From Sipunculus nudus (lineage: Eukaryota; Annelida; Sipuncula; Golfingiida; Sipunculidae), in the NCBI GenBank assembly GCA_026874595.1, contig CM049319.1, forward strand, positions 60,642,917-60,706,916: DNA of 64,000 nt, given 5' to 3'. Below are positions 12,383 to 24,506 of the stretch, in pieces. The translations under genes and the position numbers were made by a program. A model generated the notes under the pieces. It did no database searches, was not told the origin of the DNA, and saw only the letters and a list, made by a program, of their open reading frames with translations. Each line of letters opens with the position of its first letter. Positions within the stretch are counted from its first letter, which is position 1.

Positions 12383-14065
12383 TGTATCCGCCAAAACAGA
12401 GAACTCCTCCGTAACAGCTGGGCGGAATTTTACGAAACCCGGGATTATGTTCGGGTCACATGTGAACTGCTGCGCCCCGATTTTGTTTTGACCTCTGACC
12501 TTTCCTCTGCGTTCTGCGTCCGTTTGTGCGTCTGTTTCCACACATAAACCCACATATCTCGGGAACCATTTGACCGATCAGGAAAATTTTTTTGCACAAA
12601 TGTAGCCCTTGGAGAGCTTTATAACATACACAAAAAATGGTGGCGCCACCTGCAACCATGTTTGCACAGTGTCCATCTGTTCGTCTGCCTTGGGTTAAAA
12701 TCACTCATATCTCTGCAGTGACTTGACTAATTCACCTGAAATTCGGCATACGTATACATCCTGGATAGCTTTTCTGATTTTATGACAGGTGGCCCCACCT
12801 ACATTCACGTTTACGCTGCAGACATCCAAGCTCATATCTCAGGAACCGTTTGACCGATCAGGAAAATTTTTTTGCACAAATGTAGCCCTTGGAAAGTTTT
12901 ATAACATACACAAAAAATGGTGGCGCCACCTGCAACCATGTTTGCACAGTGTCCATCTGTTCGTCTGCCTTGGGTTAAAATCACTCATATCTCTGCAGTG
13001 ACTTGACTAGTTCACCTGAAATTCGGCATGCGTATACATCCTGGATAGCTTTTCTGATTTTGTGACAGGTGGCGCCACCTTCATTCACGTTAACGCTGCA
13101 GACATCCAAGCTCATATCTCGGGAACCGTTTGACCGATCAGGAAGATTTTTTTGCACAAATGTAGCCCTTGGAAAGCTTTATAACATACACAAAAAATGG
13201 TGGCGCCACCTGCAACCATGTTTGCACATTGTCCATCTGTTCGTCTGCCTTGGGTTAAAATCACTCATATCTCTGCAGTGACTTGACTAATTCACCTGAA
13301 ATTCGGCATGTGTATACATCCTGGATAACTTTTCTGATTTTATGACAGGTGGCGCCACCTACATTCACGTTTACGCTGCAGACATCCAAGCTCATATCTC
13401 GGGAACCGTTTGACCAATCTGGCCAAAATTTTGCATGTGTATAGATCTCGCATAGCTCTTAATCATACGCAAAACTGGTGGCGCCACCTGCAGCCATTTT
13501 TGTACAGCTCCTGTCTGTTTGTCTGCCATGGGATAAAATCACTCATATCTCAGCAGTGGTTTGACATATCTGCCAAAAAATTTTGCAGGTTTATACATCC
13601 CCGACAGCTCTCTTGATTTTATTACAGGTGGCGCCACCTGCATTCTAGTTTATGCAGTAGACATCCAAGCTCATATCTTGGGAACCGTTTGACCGATTGG
13701 GCCAAAGTTTTGCATGTGTATAGTTCTCACATAGCTCTTTATCATAGGCAAAACTGGTGGCGTCACCTGCAACCATTTTTGCTCAGCGTCCATCTGTTTG
13801 TCTGCCACGGGCTAAAATCACTCATATACATGTAGTGGTTTGACTTATCTGCCTTAAATTTTGCATATGTATACAACTTGGACGGCTTTCTGGATTTTGT
13901 GGTAGGGGGGGGCAACCTACATACACAATCTGGCTGCAGACATCCATGCTAATATGTAACACTTCACTCTATTTCCCCTTGCCACTCAATCCATGCCTCA
14001 CTTCACCTGTGCCAGTCTGATTTAGGCGGATACACGTAGTTGCTTGTCGACTACCCGTATTCTAG
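12383..14065 (+). mobile_element. Family C element, copy 1, HINE-like
   Basis: Starts TTGTATCCGCC and ends near GGCGGATACACGTAGTTGC, a hairpin (GTAGTTG-CTTGT-CGACTAC, one G-T pair), then CCCGTATTCTAG at 14065. GTATCCGCC and GGCGGATAC are exact inverses, the first at the terminus and the second subterminal. The middle is a 280-bp tandem array. Copies 2 (16714-17976) and 3 (to 27251) share the 3' end. The open frames across it merely translate the array. Confidence 0.7.
12545..13900 (+). repeat. 280-bp tandem array with GGTGGCGCCACC palindromes
   Basis: The palindrome GGTGGCGCCACC (or one-base variants) lies at 12639, 12788, 12919, 13068, 13199, 13348, 13478, 13627 and 13757. Spacing alternates at about 149 and 131 bp, giving a 280-bp unit with two palindromes. 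The first three units are nearly identical, which points to recent tandem expansion or homogenisation. Confidence 0.9.
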
Positions 14066-14482
14066 TTCCAATTAATTTTTAATGAATAGTTTAACTCTCA
14101 TATCATTTGTGCTAGTCGTACTTTTGGCTATGGGCAACTTGTAATTATTGAATAACAGTTAACTCCTTTGTAAAAAGCATGCATGATAATTAACATGACT
14201 TACAGTGGACATTTATTTCCTGTTACTAGTGTTATTGCTGTGGATTTAATTTTCACAGCATGTACACATAAGCATTTCATCTGTTAAAATCTGAAATTTG
14301 AAACCAATTGATCAAAAACTGTAGATGTCATTCAAGTTTTCAAGCACCATGTCTTGATTGTTTTCATCCAGTCAGTGAAATGTGTGGTCCGAAGAGGTGT
14401 TACATAACAGGTTCAACTTCTGACCTAGCTACTGCCTGTGGTTGTCTGGGTCAGGCTGGGTCAGGCAGTAATTACCAGAGAG

Positions 14483-14530
<48 letters not shown>

Positions 14531-16266
14531 ATTCTCTCTCATCCCTAAGCCTCCCATCCTCCCTGCACCCCATTCTGTGACAGGTTCTATAAACAAGATT
14601 AATTAGCTATGAATGTTGAAGCAATTTAGAAATGTGAATCAATTGAAATCAACATATATCAACATATATATATGTTATACTGTAAATGTGTATTTAAATT
14701 TTTAAACCTGGAAAAAATGAATTAAGGCAAATATTGTTAATTTTTCCTGGTTCAGTAGAATGGGAATTAAAATGATTTGCTTTGTTTCTCCACCTTTCTG
14801 CCTGCGTAAATATTTAATAATTATGAAAAAACTTTTTTCCCTGTAAGCACTTGAATTAAATTTCATTTCCTGTATGAATATGCAAGGGTGCTGTAACTTC
14901 CACCACCCCCTTCCCCCCACCCCATAGAGTCCTTGCTCTTTGGCACTGTGAACAATAGTTTTATTTCTATTCCATAATATTTAATAAGATTTAATAAAAT
15001 TTTAAAGATAATTTATACAGAGAGACTGAGGCATTGTACCTCCCATCATAACCCCCTCCCCCATCAATCCTTCCACCTGTTAAGTGGTGACCTTATGGCT
15101 ACTGTATACAAATGATAAAATAGAAAAATAGATTTATTAAAATAATTGGATCGCATTAGACAAATGTATAATCTGTTGAACTGTCAACAGCTTATCAAAA
15201 AGGTAACCAATGGAAACACATGGGTCGGATCTCAAAATATTATTTGCAACAATTTCTTTAATTATATCAACCAACCATGGCCAAGATTACCTTTTCCGAT
15301 CAGGCTTTATCTACTTTTCATAATATTTTAGATTTTAACCTTCCAGGTGTTTAAGTACTGTTGAATGCTTCATCCCCTCTCTCTGTAACTCTGTCTCTCT
15401 GTCTGTCTCTCTCTCTCTCTCTCTCCTTTTCTCTCTACATCCACCTCCTTGCTGCCCTCACTGTTCCCTTCTCAAAACCCCATCCCAATGTCAGCCTCAG
15501 TAAACAAGAACAAGATGAATCAGATATATTCATACTTTAATATTTTGTATAACTATTCTTCCATAGGTACCTATGAACATGCCAGATATTATGTCAATAT
15601 TGTGTAAAATGTAGACATAGTGGGCATCAAAATAATGTACCTTGTCAAGACTGAAGAAATATTGTGTCGTACATTCACAAATTCATAATCCCCTCAACAG
15701 CATAGTAAATCATAACATCATATCAGTCAAATTGAAATCTTCCAGACTTCCATACACTATAGATCCTTCAACAAATAGCCTTATCATCATTCTACTACTG
15801 CTTATTACTGCTGTCATTGCATTCATATATACTCATATATATCGCAATTTTCAACCCCTCCTAAATTGATAAAAAATAAACCACTATATTTTACTCTAAT
15901 AATCCATCAGTCAGGTTATTTCATTTATCATTTACTCCCATATTTCTTTACATTCCTTTATAATAGCCCAACATGTCCATGATATTCATAAGCTTTATTG
16001 ACTGGATATAGGATCACAATGGAGAAACATTTATTGTTCAGTCACGTTCAGCTGAGCGCTGTGACCCATAGGTCCCTTGTTTCTCTATTTTTGAGATATA
16101 TAAATACAGACATCTTGGCCTGTTGGTTAATCTGTTTGATGCTTCAGTTGAATGGGTATATACTACCATTCAGAAGATAAAATTTCCTTTTGCAGATCTC
16201 TTCCCAGTCAGCTGAGCGTCATGACCAATGGGTCACTTGGTAAGTTAATAGCATAAATATAAAATC
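14066..16266 (+). repeat. Diverged family A-like sequence with simple repeats
   Basis: Stretches such as GTGGATTTAATTTTCACAGC (about 14240) match the interior of family A copies. Family A 3' ends occur at about 16048-16083 (GCTGAGCGCTGTGACC, hairpin, CCCTTGTTT) and 16207-16243 (a more diverged version). No gene is seen. Short frames are low complexity. Confidence 0.5.
14484..14528. repeat. (CT)n microsatellite
   Basis: About 45 bases of pure CT. A second, interrupted CT/GTCT tract lies at about 15393-15440. Confidence 0.95.
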
Positions 16267-16561
16267 TGCTGCTGGGCTTTTACACCCGAGCCTAATGGCT
16301 CATCAGGCTGGAGCTTATCCCGGTTTCGGTAGCATGAAGTGACTTAGGAGTTAAACTCCTCCTGGATGGGACGCTAGTCCATCGCAGGTTACCTTCCCAG
16401 TAGTTACTGGTACCCATTTCTACTGCTGGGTGGACAGAGGCATGCTTGCGGTTGGGACCTTGCCTACGGGTCTTGGCACAGTGGGGATCTGACCGGAATT
16501 TGAACCCACGACCTCTCGATCATGAGCCCGGCACCTTAACCATTACACCACTGCCCCCCAA
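16267..16561 (-). mobile_element. tRNA-derived SINE with 12-bp target duplication
   Basis: On the minus strand the element starts GGGGGGCAGTGGTGTAATGG. It has a pol III A box (TGGTGTAATGG, 16540-16550) and B box (GGTTCAAATTCC, 16495-16506), a tRNA-like head, then a body containing GGACTAGCGTCCCATCCAGG, a motif like the conserved central domain of V-SINE/MetaSINE-type elements. The 3' end has CAG repeats. Perfect direct repeats AAATATAAAATC flank it at 16255-16266 and 16562-16573. This confirms insertion and fixes both ends. The family name is inference; the tRNA head and target duplication are seen directly. Confidence 0.88.
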
Positions 16562-16713
16562 AAATATAAAATCAGTACCTTAATTTTTGCACAACTTTGG
16601 CCACGGCACTTTTTTTCCTCTAAGTACTGTGGATCTAATTTCCACAGCATGTACACATTAGGATTTTATCTGTTAAAATCTGAAATTTGAAAATAAAGCT
16701 GCAAAATTAAGCT

Positions 16714-17976
16714 AGTTGTATCCGCCAAAACGAAGTTTTGCGGATACTATGTTTTTGACAGTGTTCCTCCACCCCTGCTGCATTCATTTCCGGAAAAGAT
16801 CTCTGAGACCACTGGACAGATTATTACAAAACTTTACACGATTATTGGGTCACATGTGAATTGGTGCCAAAATATTTTGCATTGACCTCTGAACTTTCCT
16901 CTCTCCAGTGTGTCCATTTGTGCGTGTGTTTTGACACATTAATCCACATATCTTCGGCCTCGTTTGACCGATCAGAAAACAAATTTTGCACAAATGTAGA
17001 TAGCTTTATAACACATAAAAAATGGTGGCACCATCTGCAACCACTTTTTGCACAGCATCCATCTGTTCATCTGCCTGGGGATAAAATCACTCATACCTCT
17101 GCAGTGAATGGACTTATCCACCTGAAATTTTGCATGTGTATTCATCCTCGATAGCTTTCTAGATTTTATGACAGGTGGCGCCACCTAAATTCACATTTAT
17201 GTTGCAGACATCCAAGCTCATATCTCAGGAACCGTCTGACCGATTAGGCCAAAATTTTGCATGTGTATAGATCTCACATAGCTCTTTATCATAAGAAAAA
17301 CTGGTGGTGCCACCTGCAACCATTTTTGCACAGCGTCCTTTTGTTTGTCTGCCATGGGATAAAACCACACATATCTCAGCAATAGTTTGACTTATCTGCC
17401 TAAAATTTTGCATGTACATACATCTTGGATAGCTTTCTCGATTTTGTGGCAGGTGGCGCCACCTACTTTCACGATAAGGCTGCCGACATCCAGGCTTCTA
17501 TCTCAGGACTTGTTTGACTTCTCCTCCTGAAATTTTGTATATGTATAGATCTTACATAGCTCTTTATCATACGCAAAACTGATGGCGCCACCTGCAACCA
17601 TTTTTGCACAGCGTCTGTCTGTTTATCTGCGGTGGGATAAAATCACTCATCTAGGCAGTGGTTTGACTTGTCTGCCCTAAATTTTGCAATTGTATACAAC
17701 TTGGATAACTTTCTAGATTTTGTGGCAGGTGGCGCCAACGACATGCACATTTCTGCTGCAGACATCCATGCTTATCTGCAACACACTTCTCTATTTCCCC
17801 TCGCCACTCAATCCATGCCTCACTTCACCTGTCCCACTCTGGTTTTGGGTCATCCATGCTTATATGCAAAACATCCTGTCTATTTCCCCGAGTCACTCAA
17901 TCTGTGCCTCACTTCACCCGTCCCACTCTGATTTTGGCGGATACACGTGGTTACTTGTCGACTACCCGTATTCTAG
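16714..17976 (+). mobile_element. Family C element, copy 2
   Basis: Starts TAGTTGTATCCGCCAAAAC; the first 30 bases form an inverted repeat (TATCCGC...GCGGATA). It ends GGCGGATACACGTGG, hairpin, CCCGTATTCTAG at 17976. The interior has the same two-palindrome arrangement as copy 1 (palindromes or variants near 17023, 17174, 17304, 17452, 17583 and 17730) but is more diverged. Non-coding. Confidence 0.7.
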
Positions 17977-18710
17977 TTATTGAATATTTTTTGGAGGGTC
18001 TTGTTGTATTCCCTTACATTGTCAAGCAGTCCATTTTGGTCACTGTAGGTTATTCAGTGCAGCTCTCTATGCTCCCCAGGCTGTTGTTATGTAATCCCAT
18101 CAGTCAGGCAAGCCCTCTCTCTTGTTGAGCTTGATTAGGTTGTCTGCAGTTAATTCCACAGGGAGCCTTTCTCTCCCCCCCCCCCCCCCCCCCATTCTGT
18201 TGATGGACCTGTACTATAAAGAAGATGAATCTTATAATTTCACATTTTTTTCAGCAACAAGCAGTAACAACAAAGACCCCTCCCCCCAGCCACCCCTTTA
18301 ATTCATAGGACTAATAAACAAGACAAATCTTATAATTTTAATGTTAAATAAATTCTTTTTGTTGAGACTTGGACAATTTTGATTTTTTTAAAGAAATAAA
18401 TGTTCAGGAATTTAATCCTAATATTCTAATGAGATAAAATATTAGGGTCTAATGTAAGTGCTTACTGACAAGATTTAAGAAGATATAATTATTTTGTAGC
18501 ATTTCATTCATATCTCTTAAAGTTGGCCGGGCCTAGGTGTGAATAACACTGTTAAATTTATATCGGTCAATATCGGTCAAACTTTGATGAATTAATTTTT
18601 AACTCATATGGCCATATATTTTACTTTATATTTAGCTATTTAACTTAATTACCTTCACACATTATTTGTATATGCAATGCAACTTTTATATAACACTTGC
18701 CGTTGGCCCA
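17977..18710 (+). repeat. Family A-like remnant with poly-C tract
   Basis: Resembles 14330-14650 and so is probably the continuation of the A-like host into which C copy 2 inserted. Contains a C run at 18175-18193. No gene seen. Confidence 0.45.
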
Positions 18711-21333
18711 TTTTTAGCTCAGCTGACTATAAGTCATCTGAGCTATAGTCGTGGTCCATTGTCCGTCGCCCGTCCCTCTCTCCGTCCGTCCGTCTGTAGA
18801 TGTGGCACGTTTTGAAACCATAAGACCTAGGAATCCAAAATTTGACATAATGTTAGATGTCCCCAAAATCTCCTACCAAGCCCAAAATGGGTCTTTGCGA
18901 CTTCGTTCCTTTGCGAAATTAAGGAAAATCCTCAATTTTTTATTAATAACCTATTTTCACACTTCAGGACTGCCTAATATCAAAACTACTCATCTGTTTT
19001 TCCTCATATTTACCATAAACACCCCTATATAGTTCCTATGTACATGCCAGAAATTATGTCTGTATTATATAATTTAAAAAAGTTATGGGCCCAAACATAA
19101 TGCATTTTGTAAAAAATTAGGAAAGACATTTGATCACTTAACACAAAACATGTTAAAGCTATGGACTTTTTTTCCAGTAATATAACTTTAATTAATCAAA
19201 ATTAAATTGTATACCCAAATTTAGATCAAAATCTTTTAAATTTTTTGAAATTTTAACAAAAATAAAAAATTGGTACCTTAAATTTTGCCCAACTTTGACC
19301 ATGGCACGTTTTTTTCCTGTAAGTACTGTGGATTTTATTTTCACAGCATGTTTTTGTTAGCATTTTGTCTGTTAACACCAAAAATTTGAAACCAGTTGAT
19401 CAAAAACTGTAGATTTTATTCAAGTTTTCAAGCACCATGTAACATATTGTTTACATCAAGCTAGTGTTATGCAGTTTGCAAGAGTTCAGCTCCCCAGCCT
19501 CAGCTCTCAGTTCCTAAAATTTGGCATATAATTAGATGTCTCCAAAATCCCCTACCATGCCAAGTATATGGTCACTAGGACTTAATACCTTCGAGGTATT
19601 AATGAAAAACTTCATTTTTCCATTAAAAACCAATTGTTACACTTATAGCCTAATATCAAAACCACTGATCTGACTTTAAGCTTATATAATATACATATTT
19701 TCTATACATTCGCTATGCACATGCCAGAGATGATGTCAGTATTGCGTAATTGTTTTTTAAGTTATGGGCCCAAACATAATGTACTTTGTAAAAAATAAAA
19801 AAATATATTTACTTCCTTAACAAGAGGATTTTTGAAGCTAGAGATTTTTTGTCAGGGATGAAACATTATTTAATCAAGATTCAATTGAATGCCAAAAAAT
19901 TAGTTCTGAATTTTTCAAATTTTATAATTTATTAGTATAAATATAAAATTAGTACCTTAAATTTTGCCAAAATTTGACCATGGCACGTTTGTTTCCTGTG
20001 TGCACTGTTGATATAATTTTCATATCATGCACACATAAGGATTGCAGCTTTTTAGTTAAGAAAGCTGAAAGAAATTGGCCAAAAATTGTAGCTTTTATTA
20101 ATGTTTTTATGAGACCATGTCAGACCTTAGCTCTCCCCAGCCCCTTTTGAGTCACCTGTATGTTGACCTTGTTGACCTTTCATCAAATTATGCACGCTTG
20201 ACGGGAGGCATACAGGCAGGTAGCCAGGCAGCTCATGGCCAGCCACAGTTGATCCAGGTGTCCAACCCAACTCATCTAGTAGTTTTAACTAACAACATAA
20301 CAAGAAAATATAAATTAATAAATTTTTATTGGTTTTTAATAACAAATTAAAGAAAAATAGAAAAGGAATTTGTTAGTTGATAATAACAGGAAATTAACTT
20401 GCAGTTACTGATGATATAAGAATCTTGTATCGATTGATAGAATGTCACGTATTCCAAATAGCACCATGCAGTCACCTATGGTATTTTTCAGTTCAGTTTT
20501 AATGATAAAAAATAAATCATATTATTCATTACTAATCATTAGGGACCATATGAAGGAAATTAATGATAGACAAAGATGCAGTTGACAATATTAATGTAGA
20601 TTCCTGCTGCGTCTAGTGTGTACATTGATGTGAAATTAGTCCAAAATGAATATATTACATTTATTTTTTTTAATATGAATAAAAGCCATAAAACCAGGTA
20701 CTTATGATCATTATTTAAATGTGTGAATTTTGTATATTCTGGATTCTGAACATCATTGTTTGGTGAAAACTGAATAAATACCAGACATGGTGCGAATACT
20801 TTGCAAATGAATTTGAATACGAATATGAATATGTACTCCATTATAAAATTTCTTGCATAAGAATGGAATTTCAGGTAAAAATGAAATTATATGAATACTG
20901 GACAAATACTTTCAAAATGTATTCATGAATGCATTCATGAATATATTCTTTGATTTTATTTTAATAATTATTTATTTTAATTTTAACAATCAGTTGTATT
21001 TTATTTTTAAAAAATCATATGATTCTCTTATTATTTTTAATAAAAAATATATTTGGGACATTTTGTAATTATTTTTAATAAATAGTTAAACTCTTATATT
21101 ATATGTTCTGCTTATACGTTTTATGGCCAAGTCAAAATCTGTGTGACAATAGCACTCCAATTCTTAATTAAATAAAAGAAATCAATCCTCTTCCCTGTCT
21201 CCAAAGATACTGTCAAAATCATACATAAGCTAAACACCCAAAACTCATAATACAGCTTATATTTATTTCCACACAAAACAAGCATTTTATCATATATAAC
21301 AGCTGAGCGCTGTGACCCATGGGTCCCTTGTTT
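18711..21333 (+). mobile_element. Family A element, copy 3, complete
   Basis: 5' end TTTTTAGCTCAGCTGACT; 3' end CAGCTGAGCGCTGTGACC with the GACCCATGGGTC hairpin and CCCTTGTT at about 21333. Colinear with copy 2 at 9191 over essentially its whole length, including a block of GAATAC-rich sequence with ATTCATGAATGCATTCATGA near 20920. About 2.6 kb, with no conserved protein frame. Confidence 0.72.
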
Positions 21334-22136
21334 TCCCTTTGTGCTTCACTAAATGGTTTCAGGCCAAATATTTCATTTATTACACAGTGCATATACTTTA
21401 GCTAATGTCCATTATTCTATAATTTACAGTTTCATCTTAGCAGGGCCATATTCTCTTAGCTTTTCAAATGGTAATATACATGAAAAACCAAACAAAATAA
21501 AATATTTTGCAGTTACTTATATTTTCCAAAATTCAGCTGAGCCACGTGACCCATGAGTTCCTTGTTAAAATCCATCATATTTCTGGTAAGTTATCACAGT
21601 GTCACAGCAAAGTAGCCAAGGGACTTCTGACCATAGTAAACGTGTTGATCTTGCCCATAATATAACTCTGGTATTGTCTAATCTATTGGTGTTATTATGG
21701 TGAATTCCGTGAAAGTCCATCAAAGCCCGGGCATTAGTTATTGTGGCGACACTAAAAGTTAACAGACGGACAGACTATGGGTATACAGTAATACATCCTG
21801 TCACAGACAGGTGTATAAAAAGTATCCCACATCAGGTAGATCATATCAAGATATTTGGTACTCAATAATAAGTGAATCTGGGTGTGTTTTTGTAAGCAAG
21901 GTATCTTAATATCAGTCCATTGGTTTGACATTGTTTCTAGACACATCGTCTAGATATTTAGACTGTATCTGGACACCAGGCAGAGCCAGGTTAGTTGCCA
22001 TGGTGATGTCAGGACTGCACCTGGTCTGGACTGCACCTGGGTGGACTGATTGACCTCTTGACTTTACATGTTGAAACTTGCCATGCTGCAAATCTGTATT
22101 TAAACATTGAAAGCCTTTTTCAATCGGCTACACTGC
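21334..22136 (+). other. Intervening sequence with a diverged family A 3' end
   Basis: Contains a second A-type terminus at 21533-21566 (CAGCTGAGCCACGTGACC, then TTCCTTGTT). No gene or further repeat recognised up to the family G start. Confidence 0.45.
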
Positions 22137-23300
22137 TTTTTAGCTCAGCTGACTTTCAGTCATGCTGGGCTATAGCGATGGGTCTTTGTCCTGCGTCCTT
22201 CCGTCTGTCCGTCCGGCCGGCCGTCCGTCCGTTAGCAGGGCACAAATCGTAACCGTAGGGGCTAGGGCCATGAACCCTCTGCAATCTTAGAGGTTATAAA
22301 AAGATCTCCTTGCAAACCTGAAATTAGGTCACTGCGACCTATATTTTCGAAGTTATGGGGTGTGTTTGCACCCCCCAGAAATAACTCTTTGAGACAAAAT
22401 TTTCATCCTAAACCTTCCATCTTTCACATACAGCTCACCTACCAACAGGGGAAGAACCATAATTTTTTTGAGGTCAAAAGGTCAAAGGTCAAGGTCACAG
22501 GGGCCTCTTCTTTGAAAAGCCTGTGGATGCATTTTAAGCCAACCCTTTCATCCCAATTCTTTGATCTTTCACATATAGCTCACCTACTAAGTTGGAGAAG
22601 AATCCTATAGATTTTGAGGTCACAAGGTCAAAGGTCAGGGTCACAGGATCCACTTCTTTGAAAAGGTTGTGGACACATTTCAAGCTAGACTTTTCATTCC
22701 AAACCTTCCAGCACTGATATCGCTTCTCTGCCACATGGGGAAAAGACCTGTTGATTTTGAGGTCAAAGGTCAAGTTCACAGCACCCACTTCTTGCGTGGA
22801 GTCTTTTTCAGGCAAACTTTTCAATCTGTACCTCAATCTGTCATATATGGCTTACTTACCAATAAGGGAAGAAGCCTATTGATGTTTAGGTCAAAAAGTC
22901 AAAGGTCAAGGTCACAATATTTAATTGTTCTAAATGCTTGTGAGCATATTTCAAGTGTAACTGTTCAACCCAAACCTTCAGTCTTTCACATATGCCACAT
23001 CTATGCATCACTCAGTTTGACTCAAACTTCATATTTATGGGTCTTTTTGCTTGAATAAATAACTTATTGATTTTGGGGTCAGCTGGTCAGCAGGTTAAAG
23101 GTTGCAGGTCAAAGTTATTCACCCATTGGTTGCAAAGTAATTACACCAGATTTAAGTGGTTAGTAGTTACCCATCATTTAGAAAGAATCCAGTTGATATA
23201 TGGGCAAAAGGCCAAGGTCATAGGTCAGGGATGTTCACAATTACTTATTTTATAGACCATCTCTATTTTTCTTGTATATATAACCATCCCACTCCAGCTG
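22137..23300 (+). mobile_element. Family G element, copy 1, with AGGTCA repeats
   Basis: 5' end TTTTTAGCTCAGCTGACTTT, then CTATAGCGATGGGTC and a CCGTCCGTC stretch. The body repeats a unit of about 140 bp that includes AGGTCA arrays: 22471-22476, 22479-22484, 22486-22491 and 22492-22497 (spacings of 2, 1 and 0 bases), and a DR1 at 22625-22637. An inverted copy lies at 27614-28662. The 129-residue open frame across it is repeat translation. The 3' end is not clear. Confidence 0.6.
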
Positions 23301-23434
23301 GTACATCTCCCTGTGTGGATGTAATTGTGAATGACACTGGTGACATATGACTCCCTTTTGTATCAGCCTATTAAGTGATAAGGCTCAGTGATAAGTACCT
23401 CGTTGCTTCATAACAAAAACACTGTTGTCAGAAT

Positions 23435-23852
23435 GCTTCAGCCAGGCATTAAGACTATGAGAGTATAGTATTAAGGTTTAGCTACTGATTTATAAGATGA
23501 TGGGAACATTTTGCAGTTTATTTTATGGAATCCTAGCAATAAACTTAGTTTCCTAGATATCTGAATATTTTAATATATATCACCACATATAAAAGCAAGT
23601 GTTTGTTCTCATAATATGTGGATGTGTACCTTGATTTAGGATGGCTTCAGCCAGGCATTAAGACTATGAGAGTATAGTATTAAGGTTTAGCTACTGATTT
23701 ATAAGATGATGGGAACATTTTGCAGTTTATTTTATGGAATCCTAGCAATAAACTTAGTTTCCTAGATATCTGAATATTTAAATATATATCACCACATATA
23801 AAAGCAAGTGTTTGTTCTCATAATATGTGGATGTGTACCTTGATTTAGGATG
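23435..23852. repeat. 209-bp perfect-phase tandem duplication
   Basis: Two copies, 23435-23643 and 23644-23852, nearly identical; I see one base difference (TATTTTAAT against TATTTAAAT). Such identity points to a very recent duplication or to an assembly artefact. Confidence 0.9.
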
Positions 23853-23869
23853 GCTTTTTGTTTTATTTC

Positions 23870-24500
23870 AAGACTCTTAGTCATGCTTTCTGCATTTCTT
23901 TTCTTTCAGGTTTGGCAGTTTACCTACCCTGCTGACCCCATTGAAAAGCAGAGTGATAATAAAAAATATTGGACTTACACTTTTTACAATTGCATATCTA
24001 TAAATCTGATATGAGGGCCTGGACATGCTTTTTGAATTATTTTGGGCATCCATTACTGGATAATTTGCCCCAAGTTTGGTCTCTTATTGGAGAATGTGGG
24101 ATATCAAATGTCATACTTGTCAGAAATCCATTATGTCTGCCAGTTAGCCACCTTAGAAATTCTTTCTTCAGTGCAGTTTCAGTAATTTTTCTTTAATGTT
24201 TGGTCCGATTTAGAGAATGTTTGTTGTCTGATTTCAGACTTGTCAGAAGTCCAATATGGACACCAGGCAACACCTCCAATACTTGTGGCAAATTTTCCAA
24301 AGGATGTTAGAGTAATGAATATCCAAAACAATTCAAAAAGCATGTTCAGGCCCTAATATCAGATTTATAGATATGCAAATGTAAAAAGTGTAAGTCCAAT
24401 ATTTTTTATTATCACTCTGCTTTTCAATGGGGTCAGAAGGGTAGGTAAACTGCAAAACCTGAAAGAAAAGAAATGCAGAAAGCATGACTAAAGGTCTTTT
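23870..24500. mobile_element. Foldback/MITE-like element with long inverted arms
   Basis: Arms of about 180 bp: from AAGACTCTTAGTCATGCTTT at 23870 to about 24055, and its inverse from about 24315 to 24500. Arms match over stretches such as CTTACACTTTTTACAATTGC with a few differences. The centre of about 250 bp is unrelated AT-rich DNA. No transposase frame. A non-autonomous terminal-inverted-repeat element is the simplest reading. Confidence 0.65.
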
Positions 24501-24506
24501 AGTAAA

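Noticed and set aside
12789-13281. Repeated open frames of about 70 codons with near-identical proteins
   Set aside because: They are translations of the 280-bp family C array; no domain, no start context, and the same frames are broken in C copies 2 and 3.
12545-13900. Possible CRISPR-like array
   Set aside because: Units are 280 bp and wholly repeated without unique spacers, in a eukaryotic element. It is a tandem satellite.
22669-23058. 129-codon plus-strand frame
   Set aside because: Lies in family G repeat sequence, has no recognisable domain and is not preserved in the inverted copy.
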